From Bacteroidales bacterium (GTDB lineage Bacteria > Bacteroidota > Bacteroidia > Bacteroidales > UBA932), in the NCBI GenBank assembly GCA_015060445.1, contig SUYL01000046.1:1-61847 (forward strand): DNA of 61,847 nucleotides, given 5' to 3'. Numbering within the stretch: the stretch's first letter is position 1; every line of letters starts with the position of its first letter. Under the pieces are notes generated by a model that was not told the DNA's origin, did not search any database, and saw only the letters and a list, made by a program, of their open reading frames with translations. This document shows, piece by piece, positions 8,842-18,112 of this stretch. A program made the translations under genes and the position numbers.

Positions 8842-9195
8842 ATGAAAGATAGAGTAGAATTGGTAGGAATGCAGTTTTATGCTTACCATGGTTGTTTTGA
8901 AGAGGAGCAGCGGATTGGTAACAGGTTTGTAGTGAATTTTTGGGCAGAGGCGGATCTGTCACTTCCTGCCAGAACAGACAATATAGAGGATGCCCTCAAT
9001 TACCAGGAGGTTTATAATGTAATCAAGGGACAGATGGCAATTAAGTCCCATCTGTTGGAGAATGTTGCCAGGAGGATTCTTGATGCGGTAAAGGAGAGGT
9101 TCCCATACATAGAGAATGCACAGGTTCAGATAGACAAACTCAATCCTCCTTTGGGAGGTCAGGTATATGCCTCCAGAGTTACAATGAATTTATAG
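8842..9195 (+). CDS. folB: Dihydroneopterin aldolase
   Basis: Converts 7,8-dihydroneopterin to 6-hydroxymethyl-dihydropterin in folate synthesis. 117 residues, normal for FolB. The N-terminal segment MQFYAYHGCFEEEQRIGNRF holds the Tyr and the YHG/EE pterin-binding residues. LLENVARRILDAVKERFP and the C-terminal KLNPPLGGQVYASRV (with the catalytic-region lysine) are also typical. mtaB starts 23 bases downstream. The second folate gene in the window, folD, is 51 kb away. Confidence 0.93.
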   Translation: MKDRVELVGMQFYAYHGCFEEEQRIGNRFVVNFWAEADLSLPARTDNIEDALNYQEVYNVIKGQMAIKSHLLENVARRILDAVKERFPYIENAQVQIDKLNPPLGGQVYASRVTMNL

Positions 9196-9218
9196 TTAGG
9201 CAGCAGATGGAAGGTACA

Positions 9219-10475
9219 ATGAACAAGACAGTGGCTTTTGTAACCCTTGGTTGCAAACTCAATTTCTCCGAGACTTCTACCATTGCACAGCAATTCCTGG
9301 ATGCGGGGTATCTGAGGGTTCCACAGAGCAAACCTGCAGATATTTATGTAATCAATACCTGTAGCGTTACAGAACATGCAGACAAGAAATGCAGACAGGC
9401 AATAAGGAAACTCCATAAGCAGAACCCGCAGGCAATCATTGCTGTAACCGGTTGCTATGCACAGCTCAAACCAGCCGAAATCATGGCTATTGAGGGTGTT
9501 GATCTCGTTGTAGGGGCAGACCGTAAAGGTGATGTTTTCCAGTTGGTTAGCCAGTTGCCTGCAAAACAGGGGAGTGCCCGTTCCTACTCATGTGCAATAA
9601 ATGAGGTGGAGTCCATATTTCCGGCATATTCTCACGGGGAGCGCACCCGTTCTTTCCTTAAGGTACAGGATGGCTGCAATTATCATTGCTCTTATTGTAC
9701 AATTCCATTGGCCCGCGGTAAAAGCAGGAATCTCCCTATTTCTGTACTTGTTGGGGAGGCTGAGGCCATTGCCGCCAGCAGAATTAAGGAGATTGTCCTT
9801 ACTGGTGTAAATACTGGAGATTTTGGCCGTACTACAGGAGAGGATTTTCTGGATCTGCTCAAGGCCCTTAATGCGGTAGAAGGAATTGAACGTTACAGAA
9901 TCTCATCTATAGAGCCAAATTTGCTGAGAGAAGATATCATTGAGTGGATTGCAAGCGGCACAAAATTCCAGAACCATTTCCATATTCCGCTCCAGTGCGG
10001 TTCGGATGCAGTTCTTAAAGTTATGCGCCGACGCTATACAACTGCAATGTTTGCAGAAAAAATTGCCATGGTACGCCGCATAATGGGGGATGTTTTCTTT
10101 GGAATTGATGTTATTGTGGGATTCCCCGGAGAAACGGAAGAGGAGTTTAACAACTGCTACAATTTCCTTAAAGATACCATAAAACCTGCATTCATACATG
10201 TATTCCCTTATTCCCGACGGGCAAACACCCCTGCAGCCCAAATGCCGAACCAGGTGCACGAGGCAACCAAAACTGCACGAGTGGAGGCGTTGACCACCCT
10301 CTCAAACCAATTGCATGAGGAGTATGTTGCCCGCCATAAAGGAACTGTCCAGCAGGTACTGTTTGAATCAACCCAAAAAGGTGGTATGATGTACGGTTAT
10401 ACAGGCAACTACATAAGAGTTGAGCGCCCATATGACAAAAACAAGATTGGGAAAATAATTGAGGAAGTAATATAA
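9219..10475 (+). CDS. mtaB: tRNA (t6A37) methylthiotransferase MtaB
   Basis: A radical SAM enzyme that converts t6A37 to ms2t6A37 in ANN-decoding tRNAs. About 418 residues. The N-terminal cysteines for the auxiliary cluster are in TLGCKLNFSE, INTCSV and VTGCYAQL. The radical SAM motif is CNYHCSYC, and the C-terminal TRAM-like part follows VEALTTLSNQLHEEYV. I prefer the ATG at 9219 (MNKTVAFVTLGCKLN) to the ATG at 9207, because family members begin just before this segment. TsaD, which supplies the t6A substrate, is encoded at 12435-13460. Confidence 0.93.
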   Translation: MNKTVAFVTLGCKLNFSETSTIAQQFLDAGYLRVPQSKPADIYVINTCSVTEHADKKCRQAIRKLHKQNPQAIIAVTGCYAQLKPAEIMAIEGVDLVVGADRKGDVFQLVSQLPAKQGSARSYSCAINEVESIFPAYSHGERTRSFLKVQDGCNYHCSYCTIPLARGKSRNLPISVLVGEAEAIAASRIKEIVLTGVNTGDFGRTTGEDFLDLLKALNAVEGIERYRISSIEPNLLREDIIEWIASGTKFQNHFHIPLQCGSDAVLKVMRRRYTTAMFAEKIAMVRRIMGDVFFGIDVIVGFPGETEEEFNNCYNFLKDTIKPAFIHVFPYSRRANTPAAQMPNQVHEATKTARVEALTTLSNQLHEEYVARHKGTVQQVLFESTQKGGMMYGYTGNYIRVERPYDKNKIGKIIEEVI

Positions 10476-10482
10476 TGAGTAC

Positions 10483-10507
10483 CCCCGTTAGAGTATTTCT
10501 AACGGGG
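10483..10507 (+). terminator. Terminator hairpin after mtaB
   Basis: Perfect 10-bp stem CCCCGTTAGA (10483-10492) / TCTAACGGGG (10498-10507) with a 5-nt loop, followed by AGCATTTTTTTG. It lies 8 bases after the mtaB stop. Confidence 0.85.
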
Positions 10508-10607
10508 AGCATTTTTTTGTGGCGCTGGGGAACGCAGACGGGCAGATTTGTTCCCCGAGAGCATTTTTTGTGGTGTTGGGGAACGCAGACGGGCAGATTT
10601 GTTCCCC
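10508..10607. repeat. Two tandem 51-bp hairpin repeats (repeat locus 1)
   Basis: GGGGAAC occurs at 10527 and 10578, exactly 51 apart. In each unit GGGGAAC and GTTCCCC enclose the same 16-nt spacer (gcagacgggcagattt), and the linker is 21 nt containing a T-run. Sequence resembling one more linker (GAGCATTTTTTTGTGG) precedes the first unit, next to the mtaB terminator. It lies between convergent mtaB and the FAD dehydrogenase. It matches loci at 11480, 31523 and 48124 in architecture. Confidence 0.85.
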
Positions 10608-10621
10608 GGGTGGCAGTAGGG

Positions 10622-12349
10622 TTACTCTAAGGGGGTGCCGCCGGCAATCTTCATGGCGCAGTTAACTCCGTCCAGTGCAGATGAGACAATTCCCCCGGCG
10701 TATCCTGCCCCTTCTCCACAAGGGTAGATGCCTGGAAGATCCAGATGCTGAAGGGTTTCCTTGTCTCTTGGTATCCTTACTGGGGATGAGGTCCTGGATT
10801 CAACTGCCAGCAAAAGTGCCTTATTTGTATAGTATCCCCTCATTTTCTTGTTGAACTCCGGGAATGCTTTCTGGAGGCGGGTTGCTACAAAAGGAGGGAG
10901 CAGTTCATGCAGCGGGGCAGGGTAGGCCCCCGGTTTGTATGATGTCTCCGGAAGGTCTTTGGAAACGGTACCTTTGCAGAAATCCTCCATCCTCTGGGCC
11001 GGTGCCTTTATGCTGTTGCTGTATTCAAAGAGTTTCTTCTCTACTGATTGCTGGAATCTGAGTACCTGTAGTGGACCGAACTCTGCAAATTCAGGTACAT
11101 CTTCCGGGTTTACCTGTACTACAACTCCAGCATTTGCCCATTTTGAGTTGCGGGCAGAATTGCTCATTCCGTTGAGCACCATCTCCCCCCGGTCTGTTGC
11201 TGCCGGAACAAGAATTCCACCAGGGCACATGCAGAATGAAAATACTCCTCGCCCATCAACCTGTGTAACAAGGGAGTATTCTGCAGTAGGGAGATATGGC
11301 TGGTATTTCCCGTGGTACTGGATGTTGTTTATGAGTGTTTGCGGATGCTCTACACGCACTCCCAAAGCAAATCCTTTTGGCTCAATTGTCCACCCTTTTG
11401 CATGGAACAGTTCGTAGATGTCCCTGGCCGAGTGTCCGGTAGCAAGTATGATATTCTTTGCAGAATATGCTTTTCTTCCCGACAAATTCCCATTTTGTCC
11501 ACAAACGGGTGCCTCACCGTGGAGGGAAGTGCCAATTTGCGAATTTTGTCCACAAATGGATACCTCTCCGTGGACAGAGGTGCCTCCGTGGGCAGAAGTG
11601 TTTCCGGGGACAGAGGTGCCTCCGGGGATGGAAGTGCTGTCGGGAGTGTTGGAATCCTCAACAATTGCCTCCCAGCCGGTGGGGGTTTGGGTAAAATCCA
11701 CCACATGGGAGTTGAAATGTACCTGGCCGCCATGTGCTATGATGCAATTGCGCATATTTTCAATTACACGGGGGAGTTTGTCACTTCCAATGTGGGCGTG
11801 GGATTCTATTAGTATGGCGGGATCTGCCCCAAAATGTACGAACATATGGAGGATTTCCCTTATGTCTCCTTTTTTTGTGGAGCGGGTGTAGAGTTTGCCG
11901 TCGGAGAAGGTGCCGGCTCCACCCTCACCAAAGCAATAGTTTGAGTTGGGGTTGACAATCTGCTCTTTTGAGAGTTTGGCCATATCAAATTTGCGCTGGT
12001 GGACATCTTTTCCCCTCTCAAGAATTATTGGTTTGAGGCCAAGTTGTACCAGTTTTAGAGCTGCAAAGAGTCCTGCAGGTCCGCATCCTACCACAATTAC
12101 AGGCTCTGCATTGTGTACATCCTTGAATTCCTGAAGTTTGTATGGTTCAATTGGCTCCATTCCCCTTAGGGCTACATTAACTCTGTACCTGTATTTTATC
12201 TCCCCACCTCTGGCATCGAGTGAGCGTTTCCTTACCTCGTGAGAAATTACAGCACCCGGCCTTGCCCTGAGTACTTTTTCGCATGCTGCAACTATGTCTT
12301 TTTCTGTAGGATTGAACTTCGCAGGAAATACAACTTCTACCTCTTTCAT
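10622..12349 (-). CDS. FAD-dependent dehydrogenase (COG2509 family) with an in-frame repeat insert
   Basis: 575 residues. An N-terminal region of about 80 residues is followed by a Rossmann FAD-binding motif VVGCGPAGLFAALKL at about 87-101. GEGGAGTFSDGKLYTR follows, then NIILATGHSARD, and a C-terminal FAD motif GIYPCGEGAGYAGGIVSSA. This is the uncharacterised COG2509 dehydrogenase family; substrate unknown. Residues about 233-290 are a low-complexity insert (TSVPGN, TSVHGE, SICGQN types) encoded by 51-bp repeats. It sits in a loop between a beta strand and the conserved AYSAKNIILATG segment, so the enzyme may still fold. Transcribed convergently with mtaB and in the same direction as tsaD, 85 bases downstream of it. 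Confidence 0.85.
   Translation of the reverse strand: MKEVEVVFPAKFNPTEKDIVAACEKVLRARPGAVISHEVRKRSLDARGGEIKYRYRVNVALRGMEPIEPYKLQEFKDVHNAEPVIVVGCGPAGLFAALKLVQLGLKPIILERGKDVHQRKFDMAKLSKEQIVNPNSNYCFGEGGAGTFSDGKLYTRSTKKGDIREILHMFVHFGADPAILIESHAHIGSDKLPRVIENMRNCIIAHGGQVHFNSHVVDFTQTPTGWEAIVEDSNTPDSTSIPGGTSVPGNTSAHGGTSVHGEVSICGQNSQIGTSLHGEAPVCGQNGNLSGRKAYSAKNIILATGHSARDIYELFHAKGWTIEPKGFALGVRVEHPQTLINNIQYHGKYQPYLPTAEYSLVTQVDGRGVFSFCMCPGGILVPAATDRGEMVLNGMSNSARNSKWANAGVVVQVNPEDVPEFAEFGPLQVLRFQQSVEKKLFEYSNSIKAPAQRMEDFCKGTVSKDLPETSYKPGAYPAPLHELLPPFVATRLQKAFPEFNKKMRGYYTNKALLLAVESRTSSPVRIPRDKETLQHLDLPGIYPCGEGAGYAGGIVSSALDGVNCAMKIAGGTPLE
11480..11653 (-). repeat. Repeat array inside the FAD dehydrogenase gene (repeat locus 2)
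   Basis: TTTTGTCCACAAA occurs at 11493 and 11544, exactly 51 bases (17 codons) apart. On the minus strand GTCCAC and GTGGAC enclose a 16-nt spacer (ggagaggtatccattt), the same arm-spacer plan as the intergenic arrays. A second unit has CTCCAC/GTGGAC. Upstream in the protein, shorter 18-bp repeats encode TSxxGG-type hexapeptides. Confidence 0.8.
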
Positions 12350-12434
12350 AATTCTGTCATAATTTGGCTGCTCCCGGTCCGGTATTTGACTGCCTCAAAT
12401 TTTCAGCGCAAAAGCCGGGAACTGGGGCCAGTTC

Positions 12435-13460
12435 TCATTTCATGTCTGCAGCACGTGAAATAGGGGCCGCATCTATTGGACATGTCATCCCAAGACGGAA
12501 TTTGCACAGTCCGCTTATTGCAATCATGGCTGCATTGTCTGTGGTGAACTTGAACTCAGGGATAAAGGTTTCCCAACCCCTTTTTACCCCTTCATTGTAT
12601 ATTCTCTCCCTAAGTCCGGAGTTGGCGGAAACTCCACCGCCAATGGTAATCTGTTTGATTCCGGTCTCCTTTACGGCCTTAACCAGTTTGTCAAGAAGAA
12701 TGTCAATCAGATGTTTCTGGAACGAAGCGCATATGTCTGCCTTGTTCTCTTCAATGAAATTTTCATTTTCCTTCAACTGGTCCCTCAAGAAGTAAAGAAG
12801 GGATGTCTTTATTCCGCTGAAACTGTAGTCAAGCCCCTGGATATGCGGTTTTGAGAACTTGAATTTTCCGGCATCTCCCTCCTTGGCAAGTTTGTCAATG
12901 ACCGGACCTCCCGGATATCCCAATCCCATCATTTTGGCGCATTTGTCAAATGCCTCGCCTACAGCATCATCTATTGTGTGTCCAATAACTTCAAAACTGA
13001 GGTAGTCTGTAACTTTCACTATCTGGGTGTGTCCTCCCGATACAAGCAGAGAGAGGAACGGGAACTGAGGAGCCCTGTTCTCTTTCCCTTCCTGTTTTAT
13101 GAAGTGTGAAAGTATATGCCCCTGAAGGTGGTTTACTTCAACAAGAGGTTTTCCAGTTGATATTGACAACCCTTTGGCAAAGGATGTCCCAACAAGAAGG
13201 GACCCAAGAAGTCCCGGTCCTCTTGTGAATGCAATTGCATCAATTTCAGCCATTGTTACCCCTGCCTGTTTGAGGGCCTGGTCAACTACAGGCAATATAT
13301 TCTGCTGGTGAGCCCTTGAAGCAAGTTCAGGGATCACTCCTCCGTAATTTCTGTGAACATCCTGGCTCGCCATTACGTTTGAGAGAAGATACTCGTCACG
13401 TATTACAGCGGCTGATGTGTCGTCACAGGATGACTCTATACCTAAAATAAGATAACTCAT
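12435..13460 (-). CDS. tsaD: tRNA N6-adenosine threonylcarbamoyltransferase TsaD
   Basis: Transfers the threonylcarbamoyl group to A37 of tRNAs. 341 residues, normal length. The N-terminal GIESSCDDTSAAV, the metal-binding histidines in NHLQGHILSHF, SLLVSGGHTQIVKV, and the C-terminal GGGVSANSGLR of the ASKHA fold are all present. The product t6A is the substrate of MtaB at 9219. It diverges from the tamB-like gene across overlapping promoters. Confidence 0.96.
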   Translation of the reverse strand: MSYLILGIESSCDDTSAAVIRDEYLLSNVMASQDVHRNYGGVIPELASRAHQQNILPVVDQALKQAGVTMAEIDAIAFTRGPGLLGSLLVGTSFAKGLSISTGKPLVEVNHLQGHILSHFIKQEGKENRAPQFPFLSLLVSGGHTQIVKVTDYLSFEVIGHTIDDAVGEAFDKCAKMMGLGYPGGPVIDKLAKEGDAGKFKFSKPHIQGLDYSFSGIKTSLLYFLRDQLKENENFIEENKADICASFQKHLIDILLDKLVKAVKETGIKQITIGGGVSANSGLRERIYNEGVKRGWETFIPEFKFTTDNAAMIAISGLCKFRLGMTCPIDAAPISRAADMK

Positions 13461-13479
13461 AAAGATTTTTATATAATTG

Positions 13480-13510
13480 CAAATCTACTCAGTTTTTTTG
13501 ATTAAATTTG
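13480..13510. promoter_or_regulatory. Divergent promoter pair, tsaD (-) and tamB-like gene (+)
   Basis: TAGATTTG on the minus strand at 13480-13487 serves tsaD. TAAATTTG on the plus strand at 13503-13510 serves the tamB-like gene. The two promoters must overlap upstream. Confidence 0.65.
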
Positions 13511-13578
13511 CTAATTGGAGATACTAAAACGAGAATTTTATAAAAAAGTACTTAAAAATATTTGTAGCCCTGCTGGTG

Positions 13579-16500
13579 ATGCTTGTTTGCGTGCAAGTTG
13601 CCTCACTTATCATTCTCCAGTTTCCGGGAGTGCAGACTTTTGCTGTACAGAAAGTTGCCGGAGCAGTGTCGGACAAGTTGGATGGCAGAATCTCCATAGG
13701 CAAGGTCTATTTTGTGTTTTTCAACAAACTTATTTTAAAGGATATCTCCATTGTTTCAAACTCCCAGTCACCGCTACTCGACTCCCTGGAGACGAATTGC
13801 GGTTACTCAGATACACTTCTCAGATGCAACAAGTTGTCATTGTCGCTTGATGTGCAGCATCTGATTGATGCCAAAATAAAAATAAATAAGATCTCCCTTT
13901 CAGACGGTGAGTTCAATCTCCAGACAGAGGCTTTTAAGAGGACCAATCTCGACAGGATTTTCAGGCTCTCCAAGGATGCGCCAAAGGATACAGCAAAGAA
14001 GGGCAACCTGAACCTTCTTGCCAATACCCTTAAGGTAAATGATTTCAGGTTTACAATGAAGAACCATACCAAGTATGTGTTCAAGGGGGACAGTACGGCA
14101 AATTTTGCGGATCTTGATGTAAGAGATATATCAATAGACATTTCTGATGTGCATCTTAAATCAGATACTCTCTATGCTCAGATAAACTGCATCAAAGGAC
14201 GGGACAAGAGTGGGCTTAAGATAGGAACTTTAAGCGGAAAGGCCAGGGTTTGCGGAACTGAAGCACTTGTGAGTGACTTTTATCTGGCAGACAGTTATTC
14301 TGTTCTCAGTTCCCGATATTTCTATTTCAGATACTCCTCGCCAAAGGATTTTGCAGATTTTACCCAAAAGGTGAAGATGGGCATCAGCCTTCAGAATGCG
14401 TTTATTAACTTCAGAACCATTGGCAAAATTGCCCCAACACTGTTTGACAGCAGACTTGCATTTTATATCAATGGAGAGATAACAGGTACAGTTAAGGACA
14501 TTGATGCCAGAAATCTTGTTGCAACTTCGGAATCGGGACTCTCATTCATCAATCTCAATGCAAGGATAAACGGTCTTCCCGACATCTCCAGAACTATGGC
14601 TATTGCAGAGATTAAGGGGAGTTCAACCATTTTTACTGATTTGGCCAGGATCATCTCTTCCATTAACAATACACCGCTCAACAGCAAACTTGCTTCCCTT
14701 GCACCGCTTACCCATTTTGAGTTCAAGGGGAACCTTATGGGATTGTTGGATGATTTTGTGGCGGATGGTCTCATTACTTCTCCGTCGGGAAGAGTATCAG
14801 TTGACCTTCTGTTCAGGAATGAACGCAATGCCGGTTCCAGATTCAATGGAACCGTGGCTCTTGAAAATGTGGATGCGGGGGCTCTCCTCTCAAATGACAA
14901 GTTTGGCAAAGCATCTGCATTTGCAGACTTTGATGCCCTTTTCAGAAGGGATGGAGGCGGTATAGAACTCACTTTGGATACCCTCGGCATTTCAAGTTTT
15001 GGGTTCAATGGGTATGACTTCAGCGGCATTGAGGCTAAAGGAACATATGCTGACAATGCTTTTAGAGGAAATGTTGTATCAACAGATCCGAATTTCAATT
15101 TTTCATACAATGGACTATTCTCTTTTGTTCCCGATTTTGCCGATGAGAGCCAGTATGATTTTATTGCAGAAGTTGGCAATATAAATCTTGCTGCAATAAA
15201 TGTTGACAGGTCCAATCCTGTTTCACAACTCAGTCTTGTTGCTTCCGCCAATGTAAAGAATACGGGTGACGGGTATGTGAACGGGAAGATTGACATTTCA
15301 GATGTTGTATACAAAGGACCCAAAGGGATTTACAATATTGGAGATATAAATATCAAGTCGCTCAATTCAAGTGATGTATATACTGCAACCCTCAGGTCCC
15401 CTTTTGCCGAAGTTGAGTATTCGGGGCCTGCTCCAATATACCATTTTGCGGGCAAATTTGCAGATATGGTATTGGCGCACAATATGGACAACTGGTTCGT
15501 TAGGGATACCTCACGCGTTTATGCCGATGGATTGTATAATTTCAATATGCAGACATTCAATACCATGCCTGTTTTTGAGATTCTCAATAAGGATTATTAC
15601 ATAAGTGACGGTACCCGTGCGAGTGTTATGATAGGCAGGGACAATGTGCTTGAGGGGAAGGTTTTGTCGGGAAGATTGGCAAAAGGGGTAGATTTCTTTA
15701 AGGGGCTTGAACTCCGGTTGGGGTCAGACTATACACATGGAACAAGGGCTGTTCTCCATTCTGAAAATGTGAAACTGGCGGGTATGTTGATGGACAGTGT
15801 TTCCCTTAATGTTGACGCCCATTCAAATGTTCTTGGGCTTGAATTCAGTTTTATGAATGATACAACTGCCAGCAACAGTGCCACCATTTTGGGAAATGTT
15901 GAACTGCTACAGGGTAGGGGACTCCAGGCAAATCTGCTTGATGGTTCACATATAAACATTGAGGGTGAACACTGGAAGTTCAGCCCGGCTGAGTTGTCTG
16001 TATCAGACTCTTTATTTTCAGTACAAGGATTCAATCTCTATAATGGAGGGCAGAGCCTCTCAATGCAGGGAGCAATGTCAAGATATTCAGATGACTCAAT
16101 TAATTTCAGACTGGATAATTTCAACGTGGGGATATTTAACATTTTCCTGAACAAGTCCTTTAATTTCCAGGGATATTTTTCCGGCAACGGAATAGTATCT
16201 GACCTTTACAGGGCCCCTAAAGTTTTCTTTGACATTACCGGCAATGACGTTTCTGTTTATGGGAATGAGGTTGGCTCATTGAAGATGATGAGCAAATGGA
16301 ATGATGTTGACAAGGAGTTGAACCTCTATCTGAAATCAAGTTTGAACAACCGGAGGACTTTCCTTGCTACAGGATATTTCAAGCCTGAGACCTCATGGCT
16401 CAACCTCAATGCTTCCCTTGAGGATTTGTCTGTAAGTTATTTTGAGCCGTTCCTGGCAGATATAATCTCCAAGTCAAGTGGAAGTATGTCGGGAGATTTG

Positions 16501-18081
16501 AGCCTCTCCGGTACACTGGACAAATTGGCCCTTACAGGTTCAGACTGCCGTTTCAACAAACTGGGTTTTCTGCTCAATTTTACGCAGGTCCCATATACTA
16601 TTGACGGCCCGTTTGAACTTACCGAAAAAGGCATTTTCTTCAAGAATCTCCCTTTGTATGACAGGTTTGGTTCAAGAGGTATAATTAATGGCAAACTTGG
16701 ATATGATTATTTCCGGGACCTAACATTGGATACAAGGGTAACCTTCTCAAATCTCCAGTGTCTGAATACAAACGAGCATGATAATGAGTTTTTCTATGGC
16801 AGTGCCTTTGCAACCGGTTCCCTGCTGTTGAAAGGTCCCCTTAACAATATTGACCTGCAGATAGATGCCGTTTCAAATAAAAGGACATCTATCCATGTAC
16901 CTTTGTCAAATTCAGCAACTGCTACAAGGGTCAATCTGCTCACTTTTGTTGAAAATGATCAGGACAGATGGATTGACCCATACGATACCCTCTCTATTAA
17001 CAGAAAAGAGGTTGCCAGGAAGAGTTCAAATCTGAAAGTGGATATTGCGGCTCAAGTTACCCCTGATGCAGAGATAATGATTGAAATTGATAAATCTGTG
17101 GGGGATGTGATAAGGGCAAAAGGGAATGGAGTGATTAATCTTGACATTGATCCTTCCAGAGAGGTTTTTGACATTTTTGGAGATTACCATGTAACCGACG
17201 GAAGTTACAAGTTTGTATTGGCCGGCATTGCGTCGAGGGATTTTATTCTGCAACCCGGAGGTACAATTGTTTTCAATGGAGACATTGCCAATACCAATCT
17301 TAGCCTTGATGCCCTTTACAGTACCAAAACGAGCATTAATCCACTCATTGCTGATACCAGCAGCATCTCTACCAGGAGGAATGTAAACTGTATCATAGGG
17401 ATGCAGGGAAAGATGATGAACCCACAACTCAACTTTGAGATTGATATACCGGATCTTGACCCTACCACCAAAATAAGGGTTGAGAGTGCCCTCAATACCC
17501 AGGGGAAGATTCAGAAGCAGTTTATGGCAATCCTTGTGTCGGGCGGTTTTATTCCCGACGAGCAGAGCGGTATTGCAAACAACTCTTCAATACTCTATTC
17601 CAATGCATCTGAGATGTTGAGCAACCAGATAAGCAATATTTTCCACCAGTTGGGAATTCCTTTGGACCTGGGTCTCAACTACCAGCCTGGAGAGCGGGGA
17701 ACAGATATCTTTGATGTTGCTGTTTCAACCCAATTGTTCAACAACAGGGTAATAATTAACGGAAATATTGGCAATGATCCTTATGCCCAGAACAACAGGG
17801 ATGTGATAGGAAACATAGATGTGGAGGTAAAACTGGATAATCCGGGTAATATAAGGCTCGACCTTTTCTCCCATGCAGAGGACCAGTACTCTTCCTACAA
17901 CAACAATAACAACAGCCAACGGAGCGGAATAGGTATAGTTTATCAGAAGGAGTTCAATTCTTTCAAGAGCCTTCTAAGGGGAAAATCCAAGGCCCAGAAA
18001 GCCTACGAAAAGCAGGAGAGGCTCAGGAGAAAGGCCCAGAAACGTTTGCAGAAAGAGCTGAAAAAGCCTGAGAACCAATAA
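13579..18081 (+). CDS. TamB-like translocation and assembly module protein (DUF490)
   Basis: About 1500 residues. It has an N-terminal hydrophobic anchor (about residues 1-20) followed by a very long beta-rich body and the TamB C-terminal domain (about 1100-1480). Recognisable pieces are GGTIVFNGDIANTNLSLDAL, TTKIRVESALNTQGKIQKQF and LGIPLDLGLNYQPGERG. The last 45 residues are basic (KSKAQKAYEKQERLRRKAQK). These bridge-like proteins are anchored in the inner membrane and reach the outer membrane for protein or lipid transfer. The start is uncertain: GTG at 13576 and ATG at 13579 are the only canonical in-frame starts, yet the frame stays open to 13528 and encodes FIKKYLKIFVALLV just upstream, which looks like a natural anchor. 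Confidence 0.85.
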   Translation: MLVCVQVASLIILQFPGVQTFAVQKVAGAVSDKLDGRISIGKVYFVFFNKLILKDISIVSNSQSPLLDSLETNCGYSDTLLRCNKLSLSLDVQHLIDAKIKINKISLSDGEFNLQTEAFKRTNLDRIFRLSKDAPKDTAKKGNLNLLANTLKVNDFRFTMKNHTKYVFKGDSTANFADLDVRDISIDISDVHLKSDTLYAQINCIKGRDKSGLKIGTLSGKARVCGTEALVSDFYLADSYSVLSSRYFYFRYSSPKDFADFTQKVKMGISLQNAFINFRTIGKIAPTLFDSRLAFYINGEITGTVKDIDARNLVATSESGLSFINLNARINGLPDISRTMAIAEIKGSSTIFTDLARIISSINNTPLNSKLASLAPLTHFEFKGNLMGLLDDFVADGLITSPSGRVSVDLLFRNERNAGSRFNGTVALENVDAGALLSNDKFGKASAFADFDALFRRDGGGIELTLDTLGISSFGFNGYDFSGIEAKGTYADNAFRGNVVSTDPNFNFSYNGLFSFVPDFADESQYDFIAEVGNINLAAINVDRSNPVSQLSLVASANVKNTGDGYVNGKIDISDVVYKGPKGIYNIGDINIKSLNSSDVYTATLRSPFAEVEYSGPAPIYHFAGKFADMVLAHNMDNWFVRDTSRVYADGLYNFNMQTFNTMPVFEILNKDYYISDGTRASVMIGRDNVLEGKVLSGRLAKGVDFFKGLELRLGSDYTHGTRAVLHSENVKLAGMLMDSVSLNVDAHSNVLGLEFSFMNDTTASNSATILGNVELLQGRGLQANLLDGSHINIEGEHWKFSPAELSVSDSLFSVQGFNLYNGGQSLSMQGAMSRYSDDSINFRLDNFNVGIFNIFLNKSFNFQGYFSGNGIVSDLYRAPKVFFDITGNDVSVYGNEVGSLKMMSKWNDVDKELNLYLKSSLNNRRTFLATGYFKPETSWLNLNASLEDLSVSYFEPFLADIISKSSGSMSGDLSLSGTLDKLALTGSDCRFNKLGFLLNFTQVPYTIDGPFELTEKGIFFKNLPLYDRFGSRGIINGKLGYDYFRDLTLDTRVTFSNLQCLNTNEHDNEFFYGSAFATGSLLLKGPLNNIDLQIDAVSNKRTSIHVPLSNSATATRVNLLTFVENDQDRWIDPYDTLSINRKEVARKSSNLKVDIAAQVTPDAEIMIEIDKSVGDVIRAKGNGVINLDIDPSREVFDIFGDYHVTDGSYKFVLAGIASRDFILQPGGTIVFNGDIANTNLSLDALYSTKTSINPLIADTSSISTRRNVNCIIGMQGKMMNPQLNFEIDIPDLDPTTKIRVESALNTQGKIQKQFMAILVSGGFIPDEQSGIANNSSILYSNASEMLSNQISNIFHQLGIPLDLGLNYQPGERGTDIFDVAVSTQLFNNRVIINGNIGNDPYAQNNRDVIGNIDVEVKLDNPGNIRLDLFSHAEDQYSSYNNNNNSQRSGIGIVYQKEFNSFKSLLRGKSKAQKAYEKQERLRRKAQKRLQKELKKPENQ

Positions 18082-18096
18082 TTCCCAGGCTTTTTT
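18061..18096 (+). terminator. Terminator overlapping the end of the tamB-like gene
   Basis: AAAAAGCCTG (18061-18070) pairs with CAGGCTTTTT ending near 18095, across a 15-nt loop containing the stop codon, and is followed by more T. The last coding codons form its left arm. Confidence 0.75.
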
Positions 18097-18112
18097 ACTT
18101 GTTGCTTAAATG

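Noticed and set aside
14463-15323. Long minus-strand ORF (286 codons) inside the tamB-like gene
   Set aside because: Shadow of a very long coding sequence; no recognisable protein features and no promoter.
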